Of a stretch of 64,000 nucleotides of DNA, positions 1 through 11,900 are shown one piece after another; the stretch's first letter is position 1; every line of letters starts with the position of its first letter. This DNA is from Tethya wilhelma. Lineage: Eukaryota > Porifera > Demospongiae > Tethyida > Tethyidae. The notes below the pieces were generated by a model that was not told where the DNA came from, did no database searches, and was given only the letters and a program-made list of their open reading frames with translations. The stretch spans positions 1,266,315 through 1,330,314 of the forward strand of contig CAXIPT010000006.1 of assembly GCA_964030475.1 (NCBI GenBank), in the 5' to 3' direction. The position numbers and the translations under genes were made by a program.

Positions 1-924
1 TTAAGCTATCGCTTTGACAGGGTTGCAAAATTGTGTGGTAAAAATGCAGTTCCAGTTCTGGCTACTCTATTTTTACTATCATACGCAAAGGTTCTACGAG
101 TTGTAATTACAGTATTACAGCCAACAACCCTTTTACACAGTGATGGACATGTTACAGGAGTCTGGACTTATGACGGCAATGTGGACTACCTCAAAGGAAA
201 GCACATCCCTCTCTTCATAGCAGCTCTCCTTCTTCTTCTCTTCCTCTCACTTCCCTACACAGCCATCCTCCTCACAATACAGTGGCTACAAAAATGGAGT
301 GAATATCGTCTCTTGTTCTGGGTGAACAGGCTGAAACCTCTCTTTGACGCTTACACTGGTTCTTACAAAGACAACCATCGCTACTGGACTGGACTACTAC
401 TACTAGTTAGAGTCCTACTTTTTCTAGTGTTCTCACTCAATGTATCCAACAATCCATTTGTTAACCTTCTAGCAATGATCATTGTGCTCATTTTGATGCT
501 GTCCATCCCCTTTCTTACAGGGCAAGTGTACAAATCACGACTAGTAAATGCTATTGAGCTATCCTTCATACTCAATGCCAGCATATTATCAGCAGCAACA
601 GTTTATCAAATATATCTATCAAAGATTTCCAAATGGCCCACAACTGTGTCAACCAGCATAGCATTTGTTACATTTGTTATCATCGTACTAGGACACCTAA
701 TTCAAAGGATTACCACAGTGAAATTGTTTGCTGACAAGATAAAGTCCAATCACATAGCTGCAAAAGCTATGAAACTAACAGGATGGTCAAACATTGAAAG
801 GAGTAGCCAAGTTAAGCAGGATGAAATTTTAGTATGTGATCCAGAATCAGCAGATAACAAAAAAGGCATTACACAAACATCAGTAAGTATTGACAAACCA
901 CTACTTAAAATTAATATTAGATAA
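1..924 (+). CDS. Beta-helix/multi-TM surface protein copy A (type I), 3' part
   Basis: The frame is open from base 1 (LSYRFDRVAKLCGKNAVPV), so the gene starts left of the window and only the last 307 codons are here. Visible are the second half of the membrane region (hydrophobic segments around AVPVLATLFLLSYAK, IPLFIAALLLLLFLSLPY, YWTGLLLLVRVLLF, FVNLLAMIIVLILML, a segment around IELSFILNASIL and a last one around SIAFVTFVIIVLGHL) and a charged cytoplasmic tail ending in the family PLL motif (SIDKPLLKINIR). It is nearly identical to gene B up to the tail, where it diverges. The stop is TAA at 922-924. No break is visible in this part. Function unknown; an integral membrane protein by composition. 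Confidence 0.85.
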   Translation, partial: LSYRFDRVAKLCGKNAVPVLATLFLLSYAKVLRVVITVLQPTTLLHSDGHVTGVWTYDGNVDYLKGKHIPLFIAALLLLLFLSLPYTAILLTIQWLQKWSEYRLLFWVNRLKPLFDAYTGSYKDNHRYWTGLLLLVRVLLFLVFSLNVSNNPFVNLLAMIIVLILMLSIPFLTGQVYKSRLVNAIELSFILNASILSAATVYQIYLSKISKWPTTVSTSIAFVTFVIIVLGHLIQRITTVKLFADKIKSNHIAAKAMKLTGWSNIERSSQVKQDEILVCDPESADNKKGITQTSVSIDKPLLKINIR

Positions 925-3457
925 CAATATACTGAGAACTGCAAACTTCGATCATGTTATTATAAGAATGAATATGTAGTTTATTTTTCTTCATAATCAC
1001 CTAAGTTTATAGGATTTTCAGTGTATAATTTGCTTTAAATTTATGTTGCATCATACTTAGTCCGCACACTTAAATTCTTTGTAGATGTAGGCTTTTCAAA
1101 CATTACTGACTACATATTTGAAATTATTGTAAATTTTGTCCAGACAAATGAAACAAATATTTACTCTTCCAACTCACTTAGAGAAAACGTGCTCTCCTCA
1201 GGCAGTCTCTGCTTCATTTTTAGCATCAGATCTTCTTAGAGCTAAACGGGAGTCTCATACACTATGTCTCCAAGTTTTATTCATGTATCATTATCATAAC
1301 TATTGGACCAACCACATTAATCCAGAGTAATTGGTATATTCACAAGAGAATGGGTATCGATTATTTTATTAGTTTCAGCTGTTATTTTTCTTTTATCAAT
1401 GAAATGTCAATGCCTACAGCTTTCTTATCGGGAATTGATTTAAATTTAACCCTAATGAAAGTACCTATAAGCCTCAGCGCACTCAACTAGCATATGCACC
1501 CTGAAATTAACAAACAATAGTCCAAAGGACGATTATAGTACTTATGCAACAAGGCCCAGCTATGCAGAATAAGTGTTCAATCAAGCACAGCCTAGCTATA
1601 TGAGCTTCAAAGGATGTATTGAGCTGTTTGGGCCAGCCTATTTACAATAACCTCTGAAAAACTCAGTTTTAATTGATCGAATAGTAAAACTTGATTAACA
1701 GCCACACTGATGCTCACTGCTTCCTGATAGTATGGCACTGAGCCTGCATGAACTTTCACTGATTTATTAAAAACAGCACACAACTAAGATACACAGATGC
1801 ATAGTTCTAAATATTATCTCAGTAATTTTAACTTGCAATCGATTCAAATACTTACCTATAAAGCAGCAAAGCCAACTGAGCCAAGATCTGCATCATGCCA
1901 AGTCTGTATTTCTAGACGATGCACACTCAGGGAGTGATCAATGGGGGCAGTCTCGAAGCTGAGAAGCTAAAAAGTGTTTAAAAGACTCAGATCTCTGAAA
2001 CTACAGCAATTTGCACGACTCTACTTGACCATTTTCAACATTTATGAATGAAAGTATCATCCATTTTGACCATAGAGCTGCAATTCTTCGGATAATCTAG
2101 CTAGTAACTGTTACAGAGAGACAGACATGCAGACATGCAGACACACCAAAACAACTACGAACCGTAATCCTCTGCACGTGCTACGCACGCGCTGAGGCTT
2201 AATGATATGTACGATATATGGAACAGAAATTTTTTGAGGGGGGATTTTTTTGCATTATCATCTTGAATAGAAATTAGTAAGGAAAATTTTCATGGATGGT
2301 GACTCAGTAACAACAGCAAGTATAATAAAGTTCCATGTTGAGATCCATTCCAGCTCTTTTCCATATTCTTGCAGCTAGTATAGGTTTATGAAAAGCTCAG
2401 CTCAGTTTATCCCAACATTTCGTGCGGCAATTTTTTGTGGAATGCATGGTGCCAAACCGTGAAATCCATGAAAATATCGTCCTCACAATTTCCCACCACT
2501 ATATACAGTATTATAATAAAAATACAAAGAGCTGCAGAAAAACAAGTCTTGTTATCAAAATTCTAGACTTTGGGACACTAAAATTTATAATAACCACACA
2601 AAATAATATCAATATTACAATAGTTATCAACAGTACCACTGTATTTTGCTAACAATAATATTAATGCTATTATACACTTGAGTTTATTGTATAAATAACA
2701 AACTTTTCCCAAGGCATATAGTGGCATGTATACATTGCATGTCTATAAATTAGAATAACTATAAGCTCTAAATAATTTTTAAAGCATTCAATAACCTAAC
2801 TCAACTCAAGAGAAATGCTATGTGGAGATCGAACTGCAAAACTACAACATTTGTATAGCTACGAGAACCACTGCTGGACGACTAAAGCAAAAACTATGCA
2901 AAATGAAGCATATTCACTAATATAAGGAACAGCTATTAATTCATATAGTATATAACAATTTTAAAATAATAACTATATGCATGTTTATTTAGTATTGTTT
3001 GCTTTTTTAAATAGAACCATGCACTCAATAGTAACGTGATTTTTTTCAAGACACTTATTGAGTCGATAATGAACATTATTCAATCGCACTTGGAGATATA
3101 TATGCACAATGGGGTTGCTTTAGAGCATTTGCTACTTAATATTACTATGACAACATTATAAAGTATGATCTTTAAAATTGACATATGCATGGCTTTCTCT
3201 TACTTGTAAAACAAGATAGTCAAATCTCATTGGATGGATCACTAAATGTGTACATAGATTAGAACACACATTACTAAGATCATTCGAACAGCCATTATAC
3301 AGTAATGCCACAACCCAAGACAAAGTTGTGCCAGTACCTACCTTATAATTATGGCAATTTTACTACTGCATTTTACAAACATGATTAAGCCTCGGTGTGT
3401 GGAGCAAGCTGCTCCATCATGCACATGGTTATAAGCTCCTGCCATTGTACATGTGAT
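925..3457. other. Intergenic region, no gene seen
   Basis: AT-rich sequence between gene A and the 3458 relic. Short open frames at 1136 and 2422 have no recognisable composition or splice context. A short segment near 3180-3215, read on the minus strand, resembles sequence near 54060 upstream of gene G and downstream of H, consistent with the mirror arrangement of the two clusters. Confidence 0.5.
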
Positions 3458-3575
3458 TTATTCAGATAGCCATTGTAGTACTGAGTCGACACTACACAAG
3501 AGTGGCCAGGCTATGTGGTAACAATGGAGTCAAAGCACTTGCAACTCTATTCTTATTATTGTACGCAAACTACAG
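3458..3575 (+). pseudogene. Relic of a type III membrane-region segment
   Basis: About 118 bases match the type III membrane segment found in genes C (near 11761-11860) and F: the translation reads IAIVVLSRHYTRVARLCGNN followed by GVKALATLFLLLYAN. Nothing homologous continues on either side, so this is an isolated gene fragment. It lies between type I genes A and B, as the type III relic at 53.3-53.6 kb lies between G and H. Confidence 0.75.
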
Positions 3576-4311
3576 TAGCCCTCAAAATAAAGTTCCAATT
3601 CCATTTGCGTTTCACAGTAAAACTGCTTGCAAACTGACGTTTAAAAATTAGTCATGGCTGTTTCTGTTTTCAGCAGGATTACATCACATTTCATGTAAAT
3701 AAGTATTTTGAGAAAAAGCAAACGGCACCTACCCATTCTGGGATCTTTTTGCTGGCTCAAAAACAACACTAAGTGCTATCAATAGAGTACTTGGACAGCA
3801 TTTTGTTGCAAAGCAATATAGTAAAGTTTAAAAAATATGCTGACAAAGAATGCTAGCAGCAGCATGGTCAATACAAACAGTAAGAAAAACTTCAAACATG
3901 TATGGTGATTGACAGCCTTACTAGGCTAAAATGACTGTGAAAACTCTTTCTGTTATATACTACACTGGTTCTTGTTTGTTTTCAATCTTAAACAGCCTTA
4001 GAGCCTAGCTCATAGCTTCTTTCAGTCCAAGTTTTGATACCCATGCAATATGAAATATTTGTTGCTAGATTGCAAACTACGTTTTTCATTTTTTACTGTG
4101 ATAATGAGATTAAAGCACAGTCGTTTTACAGAACACGACAGGAACTTTATTCTGAGGGGTAGTGTATTTTGACTCAAGATAAATGCTAGGGGAGTGTGGA
4201 TGAACAAAATTGTGAATATTTAACTCTGTTTTAAACATTTTACCATAATAGTATACTTTTGTGTGGCAAACCGCTAAGAGACTCAATATCTGAGAATGAA
4301 ATAGCAATTTG
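3576..4311. other. Intergenic region, no gene seen
   Basis: No coding signal recognised. Small open frames on the minus strand (4022-4307) look random. Confidence 0.4.
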
Positions 4312-4412
4312 GGGGGATTTCAACCCAATATTGTATACTATACATTTGTGTATTATGTCCAAAAACAAGTCTTATCAGCTGTGCTCAAAACTATAAACAT
4401 TGGGACTTAATG
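4312..4412 (+). promoter_or_regulatory. Conserved 5' flanking block of type I genes (gene B)
   Basis: Shared, in the same order and at a similar distance from the ATG, with the flanks of C, D and G: a TTTCAACCCA-like motif, then GTCCAAAAACAAGTCTTA, then CTCAAAACTATAAACATTGG. The block ends about 190 bases before the start codon of B. Conservation and position suggest a core promoter or 5' UTR element; common descent by duplication is an equally simple explanation. Confidence 0.45.
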
Positions 4413-4605
4413 AAATAAATGACAAATGTTATTATATACATTCTGTAACAGTATCGCTTTATGTTATTAACTTCATACATTTGTATAGTGTCAACAATGA
4501 AACTATTCTCAAGGTATATTTATATAGTTGCAGGTAAATATATACAAGCATCAGATTCTATAAATCACAGAAACAGTCTGAGTTAAAACTTAAACGAGAA
4601 ATGTT

Positions 4606-7600
4606 ATGGGATTGTTTACGCGTACTATGATCATGGTAGCAAGCCTACTAGTTCTCTTTGTGATTCAATGTTACATTATAGAAGTAAGTACAAGTATCAT
4701 TTATGTGGTACAGAATGAGGAACAATGCTCTCCTCATCAAATGTGCTTCACCCTGGAAGGGCTTATCAATTTCAGTCAGACAGCTGATCATGATTTTTCA
4801 ATGGACACAACTCTACTCTTTTCACATGGAACTCACATGATTGGCAACAATATTGAATCCACAAGAAGGCTCAAAATTCAAGGCCTTCACCAATTGAATA
4901 TTTCTACATTTGGAAATGAAGCTGAGAACAAACCAGCAAGATGTTTGATAAAATGCAATTCACCCTTTGGTTTTGAATTAACAAATATAACCAGATTGAC
5001 TATATCTGGAGTAACTTTTGACAACTGTGGCAATCCCCATAACTTTAGTGAATCAACTACATTCAATATGACTCTAGTGGTAAAAAATACTATATACTTT
5101 ATTGCAGACAACTTGAGCATTACTAACACAAAAGGATTTGGACTCTTCATTGAAAATGTCTATCAAGAACTGTTACTATCCATTATTAAACTTTCAAACA
5201 ATGAAGTCAACTGTTATATAGTACAAACAGCATCTGTTGGAGAGACAACTACAAGTTTCAAATATAGCATTATAGGTTCAACATTTGAGTATGGAAACAC
5301 TACAAACAGTCAGTACTACCATAGTACTAGATATGGTAACAAAAAACAAACAATTGGTAGCAGTGGCCTTGAAATGATAATAGCTAAAACTGGAACAATG
5401 CAGTTCATAAACAACACACATCATGAAAACATTGGATCTGGACGAAACTTTAATTTGGATTCGCGAAGAGCTAAAGCAATCAAAGCTTCAATAAAACACC
5501 TAACTTCAACGTATGCAAAAATTAGTTCAAATCAGTATGGTCTTTCTTTAAAAAATAAGGTAAGGGATGAAAACTCAACGGTAGTTATCATCAATAGCAC
5601 CTTCAGTAATTCTTGTGTTAGCACAGCTTTTGGAGGGCAGGTTATATTGGAGAATGTAACAATACATGGAAGTGGTTGCTTAGCTGGTCTCATCATCTAC
5701 AGAATTGAAACTTGTGCAACAATTAACAATGTGAACATTTCAGAAGCAATTGGAACATATACAATACTAGTAAAACAAACAGATACTGTTATTAAGGATC
5801 AAATGCACATACAAAACAATCTTGGTACTGTAAAACTTGTAGTAGGCACACTAAAATTTGATGTAAATAGCCAAACATACTTTATTAACAACACAGCAAC
5901 ATCATACAGATCAAAACAAAGTTCTGTAGTCTATGCTAAAGATTCTAAAATTGATATTTATGGTGGTTCTTATGTTAAATTTCAAAACAATACTTCAACA
6001 CTTGGTGGAGCAATAACACTAGTCAACTCACAAATTAGATTACTAAATCGGGTTGCTACCATAATCTTCGTACAAAATACTGGAACGAATGGTGGTGCCA
6101 TTGCCATGTATGATGGCTCACAGATATTGATACCTAGCAGCAAATACAATAATCTGAAGTTCATTGGAAACAAGGCTGTTCAAGCAGGTGGTGCAATTTA
6201 TGTAGACACACACAGTTACCTTGTAAAGAATCAAGGTGATATGATAGCTTTCATCAAGCTTCTTACACATAACACACAAAGCAAACTATGTCCGATTATT
6301 GAGTATACAAATAATACTGCTCAACATTCTGGTGATAATGTCTATGGAGGTTGGCTCTTGGACCCATTTAACCTGGCAGATTGTCAATTAATAGACTCAC
6401 AAAATATGAATTACAGCTTGTTGTCATCAGACCCCATTAGAGTTTGCATTTGCAGCAACAATTCACTACCAGACTGTTCTATCATTGAACACATGATTGA
6501 GATCTTTCCAGGACAGAAATTTAAAATTCCAGCTGTTGCTGTAGGCTGGGAGTTCGGTACAGTTCCCTCAATAGTTCATGCAAGATTTGAAGATAATAGT
6601 AGAAAAACTACAAAACTTGAGGTGGGCCAGTATGTCCAAATTGTTAGCCGATATTGCACTAGTTTAATGTACAAACTCTACTCACCAAATGAGAATGAAC
6701 GGTTAGAATTGTTAGTGGAAAATGAAAACATACCTGATAATATTCCCAACAGTAGACTATTGAGAAAAAAACTGGTAGTCAGCATCTCTATGAAGAAATG
6801 TCCACCAGGATTTTCTTTTAATGATACAATAAACATCTGTACATGTCATCCTTTTCTCACTGATAACAATATCAAGTGTAACATGGAAATATTCAAAGTT
6901 GAACAAACTGGCCAAGTGTGGCTTAAAGCAAACACAACACAAAAACAAAAGATTACAATTTCCAAATACTGCCCACAGAATTATTGTAAAAGCCACAACA
7001 AATTGATCCAACTAGATTTAGAATCCCCAGACAGTCAGTGTGCATCAAGTCGCTCAGGCATACTATGTGGAGGTTGTTCGCCAGGTTTGAGTCAAGTATT
7101 CGGAACTTCAAACTGCAAAAAGTGTTCAAGTTATTGGGTACTTTTTATTGTATTAGTATTCACAGTTGCTGGAGTAGCTCTAGTGGTGTTCATAATGGTA
7201 CTAAATTTGACTGTTGCTGTTGGAACCATTAATGGATTTATTCTTTATGCCAACATTGTACGAGCTAACCAAGATATTTTCTTTCCTCATGAAATATCTA
7301 ATACGTTTCTCAGTTGGTTTATATCTTGGATCAACCTAGACTTTGGAATAGAGATTTGTTTTTATGATGGAATGGATGCCTATGCTAAAACATGGTTCCA
7401 ATTCCTCTTCCCATTCTATATCTGGTTCATAGTGATTGCTATAATTGTGTTAAGCTATCAATTTGATATAGTTGCCAAATTGTGTGGTAAAAATGCTGTC
7501 CCAGTTCTGGCTACTCTATTTCTAGTATCATATGCAAAGGTCCATAGAGTTGTAATCACAGTCTTACAGCCAACAACCCTTTTACACAACAATAAACAAG

Positions 7601-8343
7601 TTACAGCAGTGTGGACTTATGATGGCAATGTGGACTACCTCAAAGGAAAGCACATCCCTCTCTTTATAGCAGCTCTCCTTCTTCTTCTCTTCCTCTCACT
7701 TCCCTACACAGCCATCCTCCTCACAATACAGTGGCTACAAAAATGGAGTGAACATCGTCCCTTGTTCTGGGTGAACAGGCTGAAACCTCTCTTTGATGCT
7801 TACACTGGCCCTTACAAAGACAACCATCGCTACTGGACTGGACTACTGCTGCTAGTTAGAGTCTTACTCTTTCTCGTGTTTTCACTCAATGTATCCAACA
7901 ATCCATTTGTTAACCTTATAGCAATAATAATCGTGCTTAACTTGATGCTTTTTATACCATTTTTGGCTGGGAAAGTGTATAAATCACGACTAGTGAACCT
8001 CATTGAAATATCTTTCATACTCAATGCCAGCTTATTGTCATCAGCAACAGTCTATCAAATATATTCATCAAAGATCTCTAAATGGCCTACAACTGTTTCA
8101 ACCAGCATAGCCTTCATCACTTTTGCTATCATTGTACTAGGACACCTAATTCAAAGGATTGCCACAGTCGAATGGCTCACTGATAAGATAATGGCAAATA
8201 ACATGGTTGTAAAAGTTATGGAAAGGTTAAAAACTAGCAAAGACAGAGAGGAAGAAGTTGAACTGGTATGTGAATTAGCAGATATCAGAGAAGGTGTTAC
8301 ACAAACTTCAGTGAACCTTCGTGAACCACTGCTTGAATACTAA
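4606..8343 (+). CDS. Beta-helix/multi-TM surface protein B (type I), intact
   Basis: An intronless 1245-codon frame. Residues 1-30 are a signal peptide (hydrophobic MIMVASLLVLFVIQCYII). Next comes the family signature EEQCSPHQMCFTLEGL (about 38-53), then a long Asn/Ser/Thr-rich region with many NxS/T sequons and right-handed parallel beta-helix character. It includes GGAI repeats near residues 467, 496 (GGAIAMYDGSQ) and 529. A Cys-rich stalk follows (CPPGFSF near 732, then a RSGILCGGCSPG motif). From about 843 to 1205 there are 8-9 hydrophobic segments with conserved loops (INLDFGIE, FYDGMDAYAKTW, DGNVDYLKGKHIPLF, LFDAYTGPYKDNHRYWTG). The short acidic tail ends REPLLEY. GGAI repeats resemble those of Pmp-like beta-helix proteins. 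The predicted topology is a secreted ectodomain on a multi-pass membrane core. Ligand and activity are unknown; receptor or recognition protein is an inference. Confidence 0.9.
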   Translation: MGLFTRTMIMVASLLVLFVIQCYIIEVSTSIIYVVQNEEQCSPHQMCFTLEGLINFSQTADHDFSMDTTLLFSHGTHMIGNNIESTRRLKIQGLHQLNISTFGNEAENKPARCLIKCNSPFGFELTNITRLTISGVTFDNCGNPHNFSESTTFNMTLVVKNTIYFIADNLSITNTKGFGLFIENVYQELLLSIIKLSNNEVNCYIVQTASVGETTTSFKYSIIGSTFEYGNTTNSQYYHSTRYGNKKQTIGSSGLEMIIAKTGTMQFINNTHHENIGSGRNFNLDSRRAKAIKASIKHLTSTYAKISSNQYGLSLKNKVRDENSTVVIINSTFSNSCVSTAFGGQVILENVTIHGSGCLAGLIIYRIETCATINNVNISEAIGTYTILVKQTDTVIKDQMHIQNNLGTVKLVVGTLKFDVNSQTYFINNTATSYRSKQSSVVYAKDSKIDIYGGSYVKFQNNTSTLGGAITLVNSQIRLLNRVATIIFVQNTGTNGGAIAMYDGSQILIPSSKYNNLKFIGNKAVQAGGAIYVDTHSYLVKNQGDMIAFIKLLTHNTQSKLCPIIEYTNNTAQHSGDNVYGGWLLDPFNLADCQLIDSQNMNYSLLSSDPIRVCICSNNSLPDCSIIEHMIEIFPGQKFKIPAVAVGWEFGTVPSIVHARFEDNSRKTTKLEVGQYVQIVSRYCTSLMYKLYSPNENERLELLVENENIPDNIPNSRLLRKKLVVSISMKKCPPGFSFNDTINICTCHPFLTDNNIKCNMEIFKVEQTGQVWLKANTTQKQKITISKYCPQNYCKSHNKLIQLDLESPDSQCASSRSGILCGGCSPGLSQVFGTSNCKKCSSYWVLFIVLVFTVAGVALVVFIMVLNLTVAVGTINGFILYANIVRANQDIFFPHEISNTFLSWFISWINLDFGIEICFYDGMDAYAKTWFQFLFPFYIWFIVIAIIVLSYQFDIVAKLCGKNAVPVLATLFLVSYAKVHRVVITVLQPTTLLHNNKQVTAVWTYDGNVDYLKGKHIPLFIAALLLLLFLSLPYTAILLTIQWLQKWSEHRPLFWVNRLKPLFDAYTGPYKDNHRYWTGLLLLVRVLLFLVFSLNVSNNPFVNLIAIIIVLNLMLFIPFLAGKVYKSRLVNLIEISFILNASLLSSATVYQIYSSKISKWPTTVSTSIAFITFAIIVLGHLIQRIATVEWLTDKIMANNMVVKVMERLKTSKDREEEVELVCELADIREGVTQTSVNLREPLLEY

Positions 8344-8544
8344 GTACACACTTAAACAACAAACTTGTGTGAACATGTAAACATGATAAACTATACACTT
8401 TATTATACTCATGCACGAACATAATTTTTATTATCACTAACAAGAGTTGTTTTGTTTTTTTGTTTTTGTTGTTTTTTTTTTGTAATTGTACACTAATTAA
8501 AATCCATGCCTTAACTTACCTGAGTGAATACTAACATCATTATA

Positions 8545-8765
8545 CCTTTATTTAACAGTACTAGAGCAAGATGCAAATATCATAGTAAAAAAAGGGGCAC
8601 CGATTGTTGTGGAAACCATAAGAATTGTCTCAATATCTAAGCAAAAAACAGTAACCTGTGGGAATTTCAACCCAGTAATAATATACACTCTACATTCACA
8701 CAATTATAGTGTCCAAAACAAGTCTTAGGTTGTACTCAAAACTATAAACATTGGGAATAAATACA
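8545..8765 (+). promoter_or_regulatory. Conserved 5' flanking block of type I genes (gene C)
   Basis: Matches the D flank (34708-34925, inverted) over a longer stretch than the others, including the AGCAAGATGCAAATAT and GGGGCACCGATTGT segments as well as the core motifs GGGAATTTCAACCC, GTCCAAAACAAGTCTTAGG and ACTATAAACATTGGGA. It ends about 177 bases before the start codon of C. Confidence 0.45.
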
Positions 8766-8941
8766 CACTAATTACTATAACAGTATTAAGCTATAGATAT
8801 TTTTGTACAACAATTCTACAATTTAATTGCGTTGTCAACAGTGAAACGATTCTATATATGCATGTACAAGTCTATAAGCTACAACTAGATGAGTTGGAAT
8901 CACAATATAAATACCCAACTACACTGGTCAAGAGAAATACA

Positions 8942-11900
8942 ATGGGAATATTTAAATGTACTACAGTCATGGCAGCAAGCCTACTACTTCTCTTCACAGT
9001 TCAATGTTACATTGTAGCAGGAAGTACAAATACCATTTACGTGGTACAGAGTGAGGAGCAATGTTCTCCTCATCAAATGTGCTTCACCCTGGAAGGTCTT
9101 GCCAATTTCAGTCAGACTGTTGTACTGAATTTTCAATGAGCACTACTTTACTTCTTTACCATGGAACTCACATCATTGGTGATGATATTAAATCCACAAG
9201 GGAACTCATAATTGAAGGACTGGACCAGTTAAATATTTCAACATTTGGAAACAAAGCTACATGCTTGATACAATGCAGTTCACCATTCAGTTTTGAATTT
9301 AGGAATATAACTAGGCTGGCTATGTCTGGAATAACCCTTGACAAATGTGGCGGTCCTCACGAATTTCATGAATCACCAGTATTTAGATTCGCTACTGCAA
9401 CATTCAACATGACAATTGTGGTAAACAACATTGTACACTTCATTGCAGAAAATATTAGCATCACTAACACAAACGGATTTGGACTCTACATTGAAAATGT
9501 CCACTCACACCTTTCACTATCCAAACTGAACCTTTCAAACAATGAAGTAAATTGTTATATAGTTCAAATGTCTGACAAAGAGACAAACACAAGTCTCAAC
9601 TATTCCATCACAGATTCAATATTTGAGTACGGAAACACGACAAACATTCGGTATATTCGTCCTGATTATCCTAAGTTGGGAAGCTTTATTTATAGTAGTG
9701 GCCTCCAAATGAGAATAGTCAAAACTGGAACAGTACAACTCATAAATAACACTTACTATGAAAACATTGGATCATATGCAAATATTTTTTTGCATTTGAG
9801 AAAAGCTACTGAAATCACTGTCTTAATAAAACTGCTAACTTCAAAATATGCTAAGAGAAGTTCAAATTCAGGTCTTACTTTCGAGTGTAATAAAAGCTCA
9901 TGGATAGAGATCACGAATACTACTTTCAATAATTCTTGCTTTGGCAGCTATTTTGGGGGAAAGGATATAATATTGGAGAATGTTATAATTCATGGAGGTG
10001 CCTGTAAATTTAGCCTTTATTTCTATGGAAATCAAGCAAGGCTTAGAAACGTAAATATTTCAGAAACATTTGGAATGCATACATTAATGGCACTAAACAC
10101 AGATATTTTTATTGAGGATCATTTGCATATACGTAACAATTTTGGTACAATAAAACTAATTGAATCAAGCTTAACATTCGAAGTGGATAGCAAAGCATAC
10201 TTCACTAATAACACAATAACATCATCCTGGTCAAATGATTCTGTAATTTACGTAGAAGCTTCTGTCATTTCTGCTAAAAACGGTTCTTACATTAAATTTC
10301 AAAACATTACTTCAACATTTGGAGGAGCAATAACACTTAATAACTCTCTTATTATATTATCAAGTAACAATACTACCGTGTTCTTTATACAAAATACTGG
10401 TGCCAATGGTGGTGCCATTGCTATGTATGATGAATCACAGATATGGGTGCCTACAAGCAGGTACAATGTTATGAGATTCATAGAAAACAAGGCAATTCAA
10501 ACAGGAGGTGCAATATATGTTGACACACCCAGCTACCTTGCAAAGAGAAAAAGTGAAATGTCACCCTTCATTTGGCTTGACGACACTTTTAATTTTACTA
10601 CACAATGTCCAATTCTTGAGTACACAAACAACACTGCTCAACATTCTGGAGATAACGTATATGGAGGGCTAACTGAACCATTTCAACATGGTTGTCCAGT
10701 AATTGACATGAACAACAATATAAACCATAGTTTAGTGTCATCAGATCCCATTCGAGTTTGCATTTGTACGGACAATTCAGTACCAGACTGCTCTATTGTT
10801 GAACATACCATTGATGTATTTCCTGGACAGAAATTTAAAATCCAAGCTGTTGCTGTAGGATGGGAGTTTGGTACAGTTCCTACAATAGTTCAGGCAAGAT
10901 TTCAAAATAACAGAAGGAAAACTACAAAACTTGAGTTTGGCCAAGATGTTCAGAGCACTGATCGAGAATGCATTGGCTTAATCTACAAACTCTACTCACC
11001 AAATAAGAAGGAACGGATGCAACTGATAGTAAAAAATGAAGTTAACCTACCTGACATTTTTCCCAACAGTATACTACTAAGGAAAACTATGGTAGTAAAT
11101 ATCTCTTTAAAGCAATGTCCACCAGGATTTTCTTTCAACAATACATCACTAAGCTGTATCTGTAGTCACACTCTTCACAGTCATGGCATACAATGTGAGA
11201 TGGAGACCTACACAATTATCCGTACTGGGCATAAATGGATATATCCAGCAAAAATGTACAAGAAAAATGAGTGTGAGGTCCTCGTGCACAATAATTGTCC
11301 TTTAGACTACTGTAAATCTACTACAGGACTTCCCATGTTAGATTTGAATAACCCTGATGAACAGTGTGCATTTAACCGGTCAGGGATTCTTTGTGGTGCA
11401 TGCTCAAGAAACTTCAGTCAAGTGTTTGGTACTTTTAAATGTGAAAAATGTTCAAGTCTTTGGCTACTTCTACTCATTCCAGTATTCATGATCTTAGGAC
11501 TGGCTTTAGTTGTATTCCTGATGTATCTAAATCTGACAGTCTCCATTGGATTGATAAATGGACTCATCTTTTATGCCAATATCTTACGAGCTAATCAAGC
11601 CATTTTCTTTCCTCATGAAATAAACAATTCTTTTCTCAGTTGGTTCATAGCCTGGATCAACCTGGACTTTGGTATTGAGGCTTGCTTCTACGATGGAATG
11701 GATGCCTATGCTAAAACATGGCTTCAATTTCTCTTCCCAATGTACATATGGTTCATTGTGATAGCCATCGTAATACTGAGTCGACACTACACAAGAGTGG
11801 CCAGACTATGTGGCAACAATGGAGTCAAAGCACTTGCAACCCTATTCCTACTATCGTACTCAAAACTGATTCGTCTCATGATCAACATATTTCAGTCAAC

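Noticed and set aside
7830..8024. Antisense open frames repeatedly found opposite the membrane region (also 381-584, 49468-49671, 54706-54909)
   Set aside because: They recur only because the sense sequence is conserved; antisense shadows without independent signals.
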